Assembly (NCBI GenBank): GCA_973895155.1
Contig: OZ316891.1
Coordinates: forward strand, 186,001 to 250,000
DNA length: 64,000 bases
Source: Marsupella aquatica
Lineage: Eukaryota; Marchantiophyta
Direction: 5' to 3'
Under the pieces are notes generated by a model, which did not search any database, was not told the DNA's origin, and saw only the letters and a list, made by a program, of their open reading frames with translations. Position numbers and translations under genes: made by a program. Shown one piece after another: positions 21,554 to 29,432 of the stretch (positions are counted from its first letter, which is position 1; every line of letters starts with the position of its first letter).

Positions 21554-24500
21554 TGTGGTGCGTCCCATGGCTCCCTAAACCCAAGAAACCCCCCAGCTCA
21601 AGCCGATTCCCGCAGGTTTCGTGCTTGGCGAGGCCGTTTCCGCGGCTTAGCGGCATGGGACGCTGCTAACCTTCTACTACTACTATTAACATTTTACACA
21701 CATATACTGGACAGATCCTTCATCGGGTCATGAGATACGTAGCCGGCCTAATATAGGCCTTCCCCTGTCTTCCCCTGTCTTCCCCTCCGTCTTGTTAGGT
21801 ATGTTTGGATTCCGCCGCCGGAATGATCCCCAATAGGCTTGGTTAAGCCGCTAAGACCTCTCTCAGCTCGACACATCCAACTCTCACTCCCCTGCTTACT
21901 TTCCTTCCTTCTGTTGATGTGGGCACTCTTCACACAAGTTAATGCGACACACAAATAGCAAAATGACTCATTCTGACTGAGTCATACCATGCACTTGCCA
22001 TACAAACAGTACATCTCATACACAAGTTCTGCGAACTAAGCCGTGAGGCCAACTCTATTCAGCTCTTAGGCATGAGGAAACATGAATATACACAAGGGTC
22101 ACTGTATGACTAACCGAGAGCTTCTCGTACTACTTGATCCCAGCCCGGCTGGTGCAAACTAAAAACTTGCTAAAGAAGAGGCCCTGAGCTCCCCGCTGCC
22201 CAGGTACTTATCCTGGTAGTGGATCCGCCATTCTTTGCATCGTAAGCCTAATCTACTTAACAGTAATCTACTTGCCCAAATCTACCTATGTACAGCAAGG
22301 CAGGAGCACAAGTGTTGCTCCTACCAGTGGGACCGCAATCCCACTAAGCTAAGTGTCAGGGCCGCTCCTGGTTCTGATCCTAATCCTAAACATGGAGATC
22401 CGTGCCCGCCCTGCCCACTCACGCCTCCTCCCTCCACGTCCGCCCTCCCTAAAAGGAACGGCGCCCTTGCACCGTCACGACACCGGTGGTGGATCCTCAA
22501 TGGACGCCCCCAACACTTCCTCCTCAGCCACTGCCGTTGGCCCGCCTACTGACAGATTACCTGCCCTTGACCGAGTCAACTCTCCATCGGCCTGACTGGG
22601 TCCACCTTCGGCTTCAGCCTCGACAACTCCCACGGCTTCGGCTTCAGCCAACCCCACGGCTTCGGCCTCCCCTTCCCCTAGGGTAGTTGGATCCTTAGCC
22701 GTGACCCTGTCTGGGGTCGGTGCTGGGTCTACCTCCTTGATCACCACGACCTGTGAAGTCGTATTACTCCTTGACCCTGAAGGTTTCCGCTTCTTCTTCG
22801 TTGGTGGCTCGGCAGCTGGTCCCTTCCCCTTCCCACTTACCTCCGGCACTGGTGCAGGTGGCGCGGCTTGTCCTTCGGCAATTACCACCCCTGGTAACTG
22901 GTTTGTCCCAACAGGAGATGGACCTGCTGCAGCTAAGCATTTAAATACTGCGGCTTGTTTCTTCAGCCGCTCTGTTTGGTTGTCGGCCCGCCGCTGTAGG
23001 TTCTCCATCTTCCTCGTGATTTCCTCCAACTCCTCTTGGGTTTCATCCAGGTCCTTACGTGCCCCCTCCAGCTCGTTTTTGGCCTCCTCCTGCTCCCTGT
23101 GGGCTTCCTCCAATTCCTTCTTCAAGGTAGCCTTCTCCTCCTGGGTTGCTCTTAGCTCCTTGTCGAGCTCTGCAATGATGACAGACTCCATCTGGTTCAT
23201 CTTGGCGTAAGTCTGTTCGAGCATCTCGTCCTTCTCCCTTAGGTCGGCCTTGAAGCTGGCCGTCAGGGACGCAAGCTCCTGCTGCAGCGCCATAATCCCT
23301 TGATAGGATTTCCCTAACTCGACCTCCTTCTGCTCAAGGGCTCCGCGGATTTTCTCGAGCTCCCCTTTCAACGCCCATTCCTTTCTTTGGGTCTCCGCCA
23401 TGGCCCGGCTGTTGGCTGTTATGTGGGCCTCCTCTGTATTCTTCAGCTCTTGCTTCCACTTTTCCCTTTCTTTGATCGTGTCGGCCAACTCTTCCTGCGT
23501 CTGAGTCAGTTTATCCTTGATATTCTGATTATCAGCCTGCACGGCGTCCAACTGCCCCTGCATGATGTTCAGCTCATGTCGTTTAATCCGCAGTTCATCT
23601 TGGGCTTTCTTGGCCGCCCTTAGATCTTCAATCTCGGCTCCCATCCTCCTAAGCCGCCGAATGACCTCGTCCTTCTTGCTTCTCTCTAAAGCCACCGCTT
23701 CTTCTAATTGGTGCTTCTCCAACTGCTCCCTATGGAAAAAGGGTCCTACCTCCAACTCCTCTCCAAAGATGCCGAGCGCAAGTTCCCCACACATCTCACC
23801 ATACTCCATGGCTCTATTCTTAGCGTAGGTGGAGTAAGTAGAAGTGATCGGCATCGCCCATCGTGGCCTCTGCTCCCAAGCCGTCCTGCGGATCTCTTCA
23901 ATCGTGGCTAGAGGTTTGCTTCCTTTTTCGGCTAGCCGCCTGATGTCCTCCGGCCAATCTCCTCCTGGTAAATCCTTTTCCTTAGCCAGGGCGGCCTCTT
24001 CCTCCTGCTTGATTCGCTCCTGAAATTCCTGCACCGTCTGTTTTATGCCGTCGAAGCTCGGGGGAGCAACATCTGGTGGGGGAGACTCAGGGCTACTCTG
24101 CTGGTTGGGGTCCCCTCGCACTACCCTTGGAAGTGTGGGGACAAACCGGCCACAGGTCCTTACTCCTGGAACGTGATGGTCCGACCCATAGCCGGAATTA
24201 TCATGGCTGCAGTCCTCCACTGCCTCCTCTACCTCTTGGATTTCCGGCTTCTCCCTCTCCTCTTCCTCGGTAGGAGCTTCAGGCAATTCTGCCTCAGATT
24301 CGGAGCTTGAGGTTCCCACGTACATTCGAACACCTGGCTTGGATTCCGGCCTGATTCTCTCCTTGTCTCCAGCAAAGGGGTTTTCTCTTGTGAGCCGGTG
24401 TAGGCCTACCTCTGTAGTAGTGTCCTGCATTGTTGCCGTTGCCGTTGTTGTTGCCGATGCCGATTTCTTTTCTTTCTCCAGTAGTTTCAGCAGACTCTGC

Positions 24501-26177
24501 ATGCCTGGTTGCTGCATCGGCAAGTCTTCCTTCCTGGGCCTAAACACCTGCTCGATCGTAGGACTAACAGGTGGTTGAGGCTTCTCAGCCAACGGCCTCG
24601 GTGTTGGAGCTTCCTCGGGTGCCCTTACCTGCAGGGGAAGTACCGGGGCAAAAGTCTGACCTCTGGCATACCGGCACAACAGCGGCATGTGATAGCCAAG
24701 CCGCGACACGCTCCCCATGCCGATTACCTGCTGCTCCTCCTTTAAGATCTTCTTCAATTGGTTGAGGAGGTACCCGTTGTAGTCCCGGCTTGGGTCTGGC
24801 CTTTCTGCCAGATAGACCTGTGCCTTGCCGATCTCTGCCCTCGGCAAGTTACAATGCATGGTCACCCGCAAGAAGTCGATCATCTCTCCTATGTGCGGGT
24901 TGGTGCAGGTGTTCCGGAAGAAGCCATTCTTCGTTGATGGCCCGGGGAACGACCGGAACTCCTTGTCAGGCAAGGTCTTCCTGGTATCAACTTTGGTCTT
25001 ATTGCCCATCGGCAAGCCAAACACTTCGGCAATTACCTTGGGAGTAAGATAGAAATCCTTCCCATATATCCTCGTGCAATTGGTCTCGGGTTCCCATGAC
25101 CCCACGAATTCTAATAGGTCTGACTCCGGTACCTCCGGCTTCAGCCATGGTAATCTTACAAAGGCCTCCAAGCCGGATCCGGCCATGAAGCCTTGGTACT
25201 TCTTGGTCTGCATGGCCGTAAAGCATGCATCCTCCTCCCGTGCAAAATGTAGTTGCACCTCCACCGGTAGGGTTGCCGCCCAGCCCTTCCAGGTGTCATC
25301 CCTGGTTGGAATGGCCTTGATGGGATCGACCTCCTCCTCTTCGGCTTCTCCCTGCCTCCTGCTCTGCTGCTCGGCTGGCTTCTTTGGTGCCGCCGACCTC
25401 GTTCTTTTTGCCGGGGTGGCTTCATCGTTGACGGCTCCCTTCCTCTTCATCTCTGCTGCCGTGGAGGTTTCTCCTAGCACCGTTGCCTGGGTCCACCTTT
25501 CCGTGCTACCCTTTAATTCCCAGTGGATGTCGTTGCAGTTCTTGATGGCCTCTCGGATGCCGACGACGCTGTCTTTGCAAAACAGAAGATCGTCGAGTTG
25601 ATTGGAAGTAGGCGTCCACAGGAACTCGTCCTTGATGAGTTCGCCTCCTAAGAAAGCCGTCTTGTGCAGCTCCCACAATTGAGCGAGCTCCTGCCGTTCT
25701 CGAGCTGCCCTTTCTGACTCCTCGTCCTCGTAAGTCTTGATGTACTCAGTTGCCCGTTCGAACAGGCATCCCCAGAAATGTGCCGCTTGATTGACGTTGC
25801 TCATACCCTCCTTAGGTTGATCGTCGGTATCTACTCTCTCCCCGAGTGCTTGCCTAAGCAGCTGACAGTAGTTGGCCTCCCGTAGTCGTCTGCCTAGTTC
25901 GTGCTCGCAAATGAGCCACCATCTCCTGCAAGCGCTCCTTACCCCTCTCCTCTGCCGGTCCTTCTTCCCGTTGATCCTTCCTAGCCGCCGACGCTTAACG
26001 CGCCCTAACCCTAATCGGGTTTTCACCCTTAGCCTTACCTCCGGCCTCTGCCCGGGTTCCATGGTTGCCCCTAATTGTTTATATTTTCCTTGTTTTGTCA
26101 CTATACTAAGGTGTTCCTAGGGTGCCTTCCTGCTTTACCCACTTAACCGGCCGAGTGATTCCTGTCTAGGCATCACA
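21554..26177 (-). repeat. 3' LTR of the 15.5-kb gypsy element
   Basis: It starts on the minus strand with TGTGATGCCTAGACAGGAAT and ends CGCACCACA. It holds the ORF 22475-26062 and a terminal non-coding part (21554-22474) in which a promoter and polyadenylation signal would have to lie if transcription starts after the ORF. The pol stop codon is formed by bases of the LTR start. Confidence 0.93.
22475..26062 (-). CDS. LTR-encoded coiled-coil ORF, 3' LTR copy
   Basis: The open frame extends to 26101, but the first ATG is at 26062, giving about 1195 residues. It lies wholly inside the LTR, beginning about 115 bp after the LTR start. Visible parts: a basic N-terminus (RRRLGRINGKKDRQRR); an acidic/basic linker with KRTRSAAPKKP; a globular part with FVRLPWLKPEVPESDLLEFV and KVIAEVFGLPMGNKTKV near residues 300-350 and QVYLAERPDPSRDYNGYLLN; a Pro/Glu-rich region; and a long heptad-rich coiled coil at roughly residues 780-1030. 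The C-terminus has an Ala-Glu repeat (EAEAVGLAEAEAVG). The LPW...FGLPxG core recurs in the decayed aORFs of elements 2 and 3. No integrase, envelope or membrane segment is visible. Function unknown. Confidence 0.8.
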   Translation of the reverse strand: MEPGQRPEVRLRVKTRLGLGRVKRRRLGRINGKKDRQRRGVRSACRRWWLICEHELGRRLREANYCQLLRQALGERVDTDDQPKEGMSNVNQAAHFWGCLFERATEYIKTYEDEESERAARERQELAQLWELHKTAFLGGELIKDEFLWTPTSNQLDDLLFCKDSVVGIREAIKNCNDIHWELKGSTERWTQATVLGETSTAAEMKRKGAVNDEATPAKRTRSAAPKKPAEQQSRRQGEAEEEEVDPIKAIPTRDDTWKGWAATLPVEVQLHFAREEDACFTAMQTKKYQGFMAGSGLEAFVRLPWLKPEVPESDLLEFVGSWEPETNCTRIYGKDFYLTPKVIAEVFGLPMGNKTKVDTRKTLPDKEFRSFPGPSTKNGFFRNTCTNPHIGEMIDFLRVTMHCNLPRAEIGKAQVYLAERPDPSRDYNGYLLNQLKKILKEEQQVIGMGSVSRLGYHMPLLCRYARGQTFAPVLPLQVRAPEEAPTPRPLAEKPQPPVSPTIEQVFRPRKEDLPMQQPGMQSLLKLLEKEKKSASATTTATATMQDTTTEVGLHRLTRENPFAGDKERIRPESKPGVRMYVGTSSSESEAELPEAPTEEEEREKPEIQEVEEAVEDCSHDNSGYGSDHHVPGVRTCGRFVPTLPRVVRGDPNQQSSPESPPPDVAPPSFDGIKQTVQEFQERIKQEEEAALAKEKDLPGGDWPEDIRRLAEKGSKPLATIEEIRRTAWEQRPRWAMPITSTYSTYAKNRAMEYGEMCGELALGIFGEELEVGPFFHREQLEKHQLEEAVALERSKKDEVIRRLRRMGAEIEDLRAAKKAQDELRIKRHELNIMQGQLDAVQADNQNIKDKLTQTQEELADTIKEREKWKQELKNTEEAHITANSRAMAETQRKEWALKGELEKIRGALEQKEVELGKSYQGIMALQQELASLTASFKADLREKDEMLEQTYAKMNQMESVIIAELDKELRATQEEKATLKKELEEAHREQEEAKNELEGARKDLDETQEELEEITRKMENLQRRADNQTERLKKQAAVFKCLAAAGPSPVGTNQLPGVVIAEGQAAPPAPVPEVSGKGKGPAAEPPTKKKRKPSGSRSNTTSQVVVIKEVDPAPTPDRVTAKDPTTLGEGEAEAVGLAEAEAVGVVEAEAEGGPSQADGELTRSRAGNLSVGGPTAVAEEEVLGASIEDPPPVS

Positions 26178-29100
26178 TAGCTCCCCACTTAATTGTGAAG
26201 CGTCCTCGCGAACAACTTCATCTTCGTCCATATAGTATTTCTTGAGGTGGTCATAATGGATGCGAACTGGATATACCTCTCCCGTAATGTTGGCCAATTG
26301 CACGGAGCCATTGGGGAACATCATGGTTACTCTAAAGGGTCCTAACCAGCGAGTGTAAAGCTTTCCTGGAAACCTACTATACCTACTGTCATAAAGTAGC
26401 ACAAGATCACCGGTATGAACACTAACTACTTTTAACCTTTTATCATACTGCTGCTTCATGATATTCTGTCTATATTCTACTCTCTCGGCTGAAATCATTC
26501 TCGCTTCCTCTAAAGCTTCTAACCTATATTCTCGCTCCTTTAGGCTCTCCTCCGCTGAGGCTCTTTCCTCAATTGTAACTTGAAATGTCGGTATCTCAAG
26601 TTGCATGGGTACCAGGGCTTCTTGTCCAAAGGTTAAGAAGAAGGGTGTATGACCGGTAGTGGATTTATAGGCCAGATTGTAAGCAAAAACAGCAGCAAAC
26701 AATTTATCATCCCAATCGAGTTTGTTCTGAGCTACTGTCTTGTTCAATATCTTTCCTATGATTCCGTTTGCTCGTTCTGTCAACCCGTTTGCCTTTGGAT
26801 GGTAGGGAGTAGTAGGCCTATGTTTAACTAAATACTGCTCATTTAAACGACTAATTATATCATTCAAAAAATGGGTTCCTCTATCACTAACTAATTCTAG
26901 GGGTGCTCCATACCTGGTGAAGATCTGCTCATACATGAATCTAGCCGTAGTAATTGCATCATCCTTCGTTGTTGGTCTGGCCTCTACCCATTTAGTTGCA
27001 TAATCCGTAGCCAGGATTATGTACTTGTTCCGTCGAGGGTGGGTCAGTGGTTTCAGAGGTCCAATGTAATCAATACCCCACTTCTCGAATGGTGCCAGAG
27101 GTAGAATAGGGTGCAGTGGATGCCTGGTGGACGCCCTTGGTCCTCCCGCTCGTTGACAAGGATCGCATTGTTTGATAAACTGATAGACATCTTTGTGCAA
27201 GGTGGGCCACCAGTAACCGGCATTTAATATCTTCTTAGACGTGGTTACTGGGGCAAAATATCCTCCGGCCTCCTCTCCATGCATGGCCCGTAGGACTCGT
27301 TTTACCTCTCTCTTCTCCAAACACCTTTGAATCGTGCCGTTGATTCCATGCTTGTGCAGTATGCCTTTAATGCACTGATATTGTCTGACCTTCCGCACAA
27401 AGACTGCGGCTTGCTCTCGGCTTAATCCTGGCTGTAATCTGGAAGTGCTGAGAAATTGTAAAATCTCAGGGTACCATGTACCAGCTATTTCCACAACGAA
27501 TAGCTCCTCGTCGGGGAATCGATCATCGATGCAATCTGTGGCAGGTTTACCTGTGATCCTTGAAAAGAAGTCGGCATTGGCATGTAACTTTCCTGGCTTG
27601 ATCCTCAGCTCATAGTCAAACTCCTGTAATAGCAAAATCCATCTTGCTACTCTGCCTGTAAGGTCCGGCTTATTGACTAGGTACTTCAAACTTTCATGAT
27701 CAGTATGAAAGATTACCTTGTACCCTAGTAAATAATGCCTAAACTTTTTACAAGAATAAATGACTCCTAATGCTTCTCTTTCCGTGGTAGAGTAGTTCCG
27801 TTCGGCATCGGCAAGCTGACGGCTTGCGAAGTATATGGGATGGTCCCTTCCTTTCTCATCCAACTGACTTAGTACTGAGCCAATACAGAAGCCCGAGACA
27901 TCTACAAAAACATGAAAATCTTTGTTCCAGTCCGGTGCTATCATGACTGGGGCCTCTACTAACATCTGCTTCAATTCTACCACCGCTGTGACTCGTTCGG
28001 GTGTGGGTTCGAAGTCTGCTCCTGCCTTGAGCATATTGGTTAATGGTAAAGCTAGCTTGGCAAAATCCTTGATGAACCGGCGATAGTAACCAATGCATCC
28101 CAAGAAGGATCTTACATCCTTTATGTTCTTAGGTTGCATGATATCTAGCCATACTGCTAGCTTACCTTTGTCAATCTCAATGCCCTTCCTTGATACCTTG
28201 TGACCTAGTAGCACCCCCTCGGTTACTGCAAAAAAACATTTATCTGGGTGTAACTTGAGACCCACCTCCCTACATCTCATGAAGGTTTTCCTGAGGTATT
28301 TAGCATGTTTCGATGCCTTCCCGAATACTGCAAAGTCATCAATGAAGATTTCCATGAACTTTCTCAAGTAATCATGAAAAATGTTCACCATTAATCGTTG
28401 GAACATAGCTGGTGCGTTGCAGAGTCCAAACGGCATACGATTGAAGACATAGATCCCCCATTCCGTGATGAAGGCCGTCTTGATTTGGTCTTCCTGCCAA
28501 ATCCTGATTTGGTTATAACCAGAGTATCCATCCATGAATGAATATAGTTCATGACTGGCTACCATGTCTAGTACCATATCAGTAAACGGTAAAGGAAAAT
28601 GGTCTTTTAATGTTGCTTCATTCAGCTTCCTGTAATCCTGACAAACCCGGATCTTGGGTTTACCATCGGGTCCAGCTTTCTTGGGAACTATCACAATTGG
28701 AGACACCCAGTCTGAATGCAGGACTGGAGTGATGAATCCAGCTTCCACTAGTTTGTCGATTTCTGTTTTGACTAGCAGGGAATACTTCGGGTTCATCCTT
28801 CGAATTGGTTGTCGAAATGATTTGGCTCCTAACATGAGATCAATTCGATGTTCCCCTAGTGTTGGATCTACGCCCTTTAGATCTTGGTGACTCCATGCAA
28901 ACACATCCTGAAATTCAATCAATAAGTCACTGATCTCTTTCTCGAGCTCAGGTGCTAGGTTTCTCCCTAAGTTCAGTTCTCTTCCCTCTCCTAAGTCGAG
29001 CTTCCGATATTGCCGTGCTTGGATCATATTAATCTGCTTCTTCAAATTCGGGTCCAGTTCGGCTTCCAGTCTCTCTAATCTCATACCTCCATAAACTGGG

Positions 29101-29432
29101 ATCTCGGCTGGACTAGCCGAGTCGGTCCCTTCCTTGGTGTCCATAGATTGTCCCCTTACCGGTCTATTCGGTTTTGAATTAGTGGTCGGCTCCCCTTCCT
29201 GCCTTGGCTCTGGATCTTGTCTGTCCATCTCATCCACCTCTTGCTCCTGAGAGTTAGGCCGCTGTGCTCTCTCGGCTTCTAATAGGGCCTCAATTTGTTC
29301 TGCCCTCGTAATCGGCTTGTATGCCGATCCCTTGGTATTTAATTCCTTGCCGATGATCGATGGCGTTGTGGACCCCGTCGGCTCTGCCACAACGCCTGCA
29401 GAAAATCCACTGTCCCTGCTACTGCTCCCCAC
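26166..29432 (-). CDS. pol: Gypsy Pol: reverse transcriptase, RNase H, integrase
   Basis: The open frame begins with GTG right after a TAA and overlaps the Gag-PR ORF by 94 bases in the -1 frame. Its first ATG is some 70 codons in (EVDEMDRQ), so a programmed frameshift is likely. Domains: RT with VCQDYRKLNEATLKDHFPLP, FNRMPFGLCNAPAMFQRLM and the catalytic FIDDFAVFG near residue 364; RNase H with VFVDVSGFC near 510 and TEREALGVIYSCKKFRHYL; HHCC zinc region with CDPCQRAGG near 755; integrase core with GIDYIGPL, LVSDRGTHFLNDI and NGLTERANG near 785-885; C-terminal GDLVLLYDSRYSRFPGKLYT without chromodomain. It copies element RNA into cDNA and inserts it. No stop or frameshift was seen. The last three codons and the stop lie in the LTR. 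Confidence 0.95.
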   Translation of the reverse strand: MGSSSRDSGFSAGVVAEPTGSTTPSIIGKELNTKGSAYKPITRAEQIEALLEAERAQRPNSQEQEVDEMDRQDPEPRQEGEPTTNSKPNRPVRGQSMDTKEGTDSASPAEIPVYGGMRLERLEAELDPNLKKQINMIQARQYRKLDLGEGRELNLGRNLAPELEKEISDLLIEFQDVFAWSHQDLKGVDPTLGEHRIDLMLGAKSFRQPIRRMNPKYSLLVKTEIDKLVEAGFITPVLHSDWVSPIVIVPKKAGPDGKPKIRVCQDYRKLNEATLKDHFPLPFTDMVLDMVASHELYSFMDGYSGYNQIRIWQEDQIKTAFITEWGIYVFNRMPFGLCNAPAMFQRLMVNIFHDYLRKFMEIFIDDFAVFGKASKHAKYLRKTFMRCREVGLKLHPDKCFFAVTEGVLLGHKVSRKGIEIDKGKLAVWLDIMQPKNIKDVRSFLGCIGYYRRFIKDFAKLALPLTNMLKAGADFEPTPERVTAVVELKQMLVEAPVMIAPDWNKDFHVFVDVSGFCIGSVLSQLDEKGRDHPIYFASRQLADAERNYSTTEREALGVIYSCKKFRHYLLGYKVIFHTDHESLKYLVNKPDLTGRVARWILLLQEFDYELRIKPGKLHANADFFSRITGKPATDCIDDRFPDEELFVVEIAGTWYPEILQFLSTSRLQPGLSREQAAVFVRKVRQYQCIKGILHKHGINGTIQRCLEKREVKRVLRAMHGEEAGGYFAPVTTSKKILNAGYWWPTLHKDVYQFIKQCDPCQRAGGPRASTRHPLHPILPLAPFEKWGIDYIGPLKPLTHPRRNKYIILATDYATKWVEARPTTKDDAITTARFMYEQIFTRYGAPLELVSDRGTHFLNDIISRLNEQYLVKHRPTTPYHPKANGLTERANGIIGKILNKTVAQNKLDWDDKLFAAVFAYNLAYKSTTGHTPFFLTFGQEALVPMQLEIPTFQVTIEERASAEESLKEREYRLEALEEARMISAERVEYRQNIMKQQYDKRLKVVSVHTGDLVLLYDSRYSRFPGKLYTRWLGPFRVTMMFPNGSVQLANITGEVYPVRIHYDHLKKYYMDEDEVVREDASQLSGELCDA
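26178..26195 (-). other. Polypurine tract of the 15.5-kb gypsy element
   Basis: AATTAAGTGGGGAGCTA on the minus strand lies directly before the 3' LTR start TGTGATGCC. It is also coding sequence for the last residues of pol. Confidence 0.8.

Noticed and set aside
22701-25601. Long open frames on the plus strand across the LTR ORF (for example 22701-23210, 25074-25601)
   Set aside because: They are antisense shadows of the 1195-codon ORF and have Ser/Leu-rich compositions typical of the complement of a Glu/Lys-rich coiled coil. The same holds for 33549-34058 and 35922-36449.
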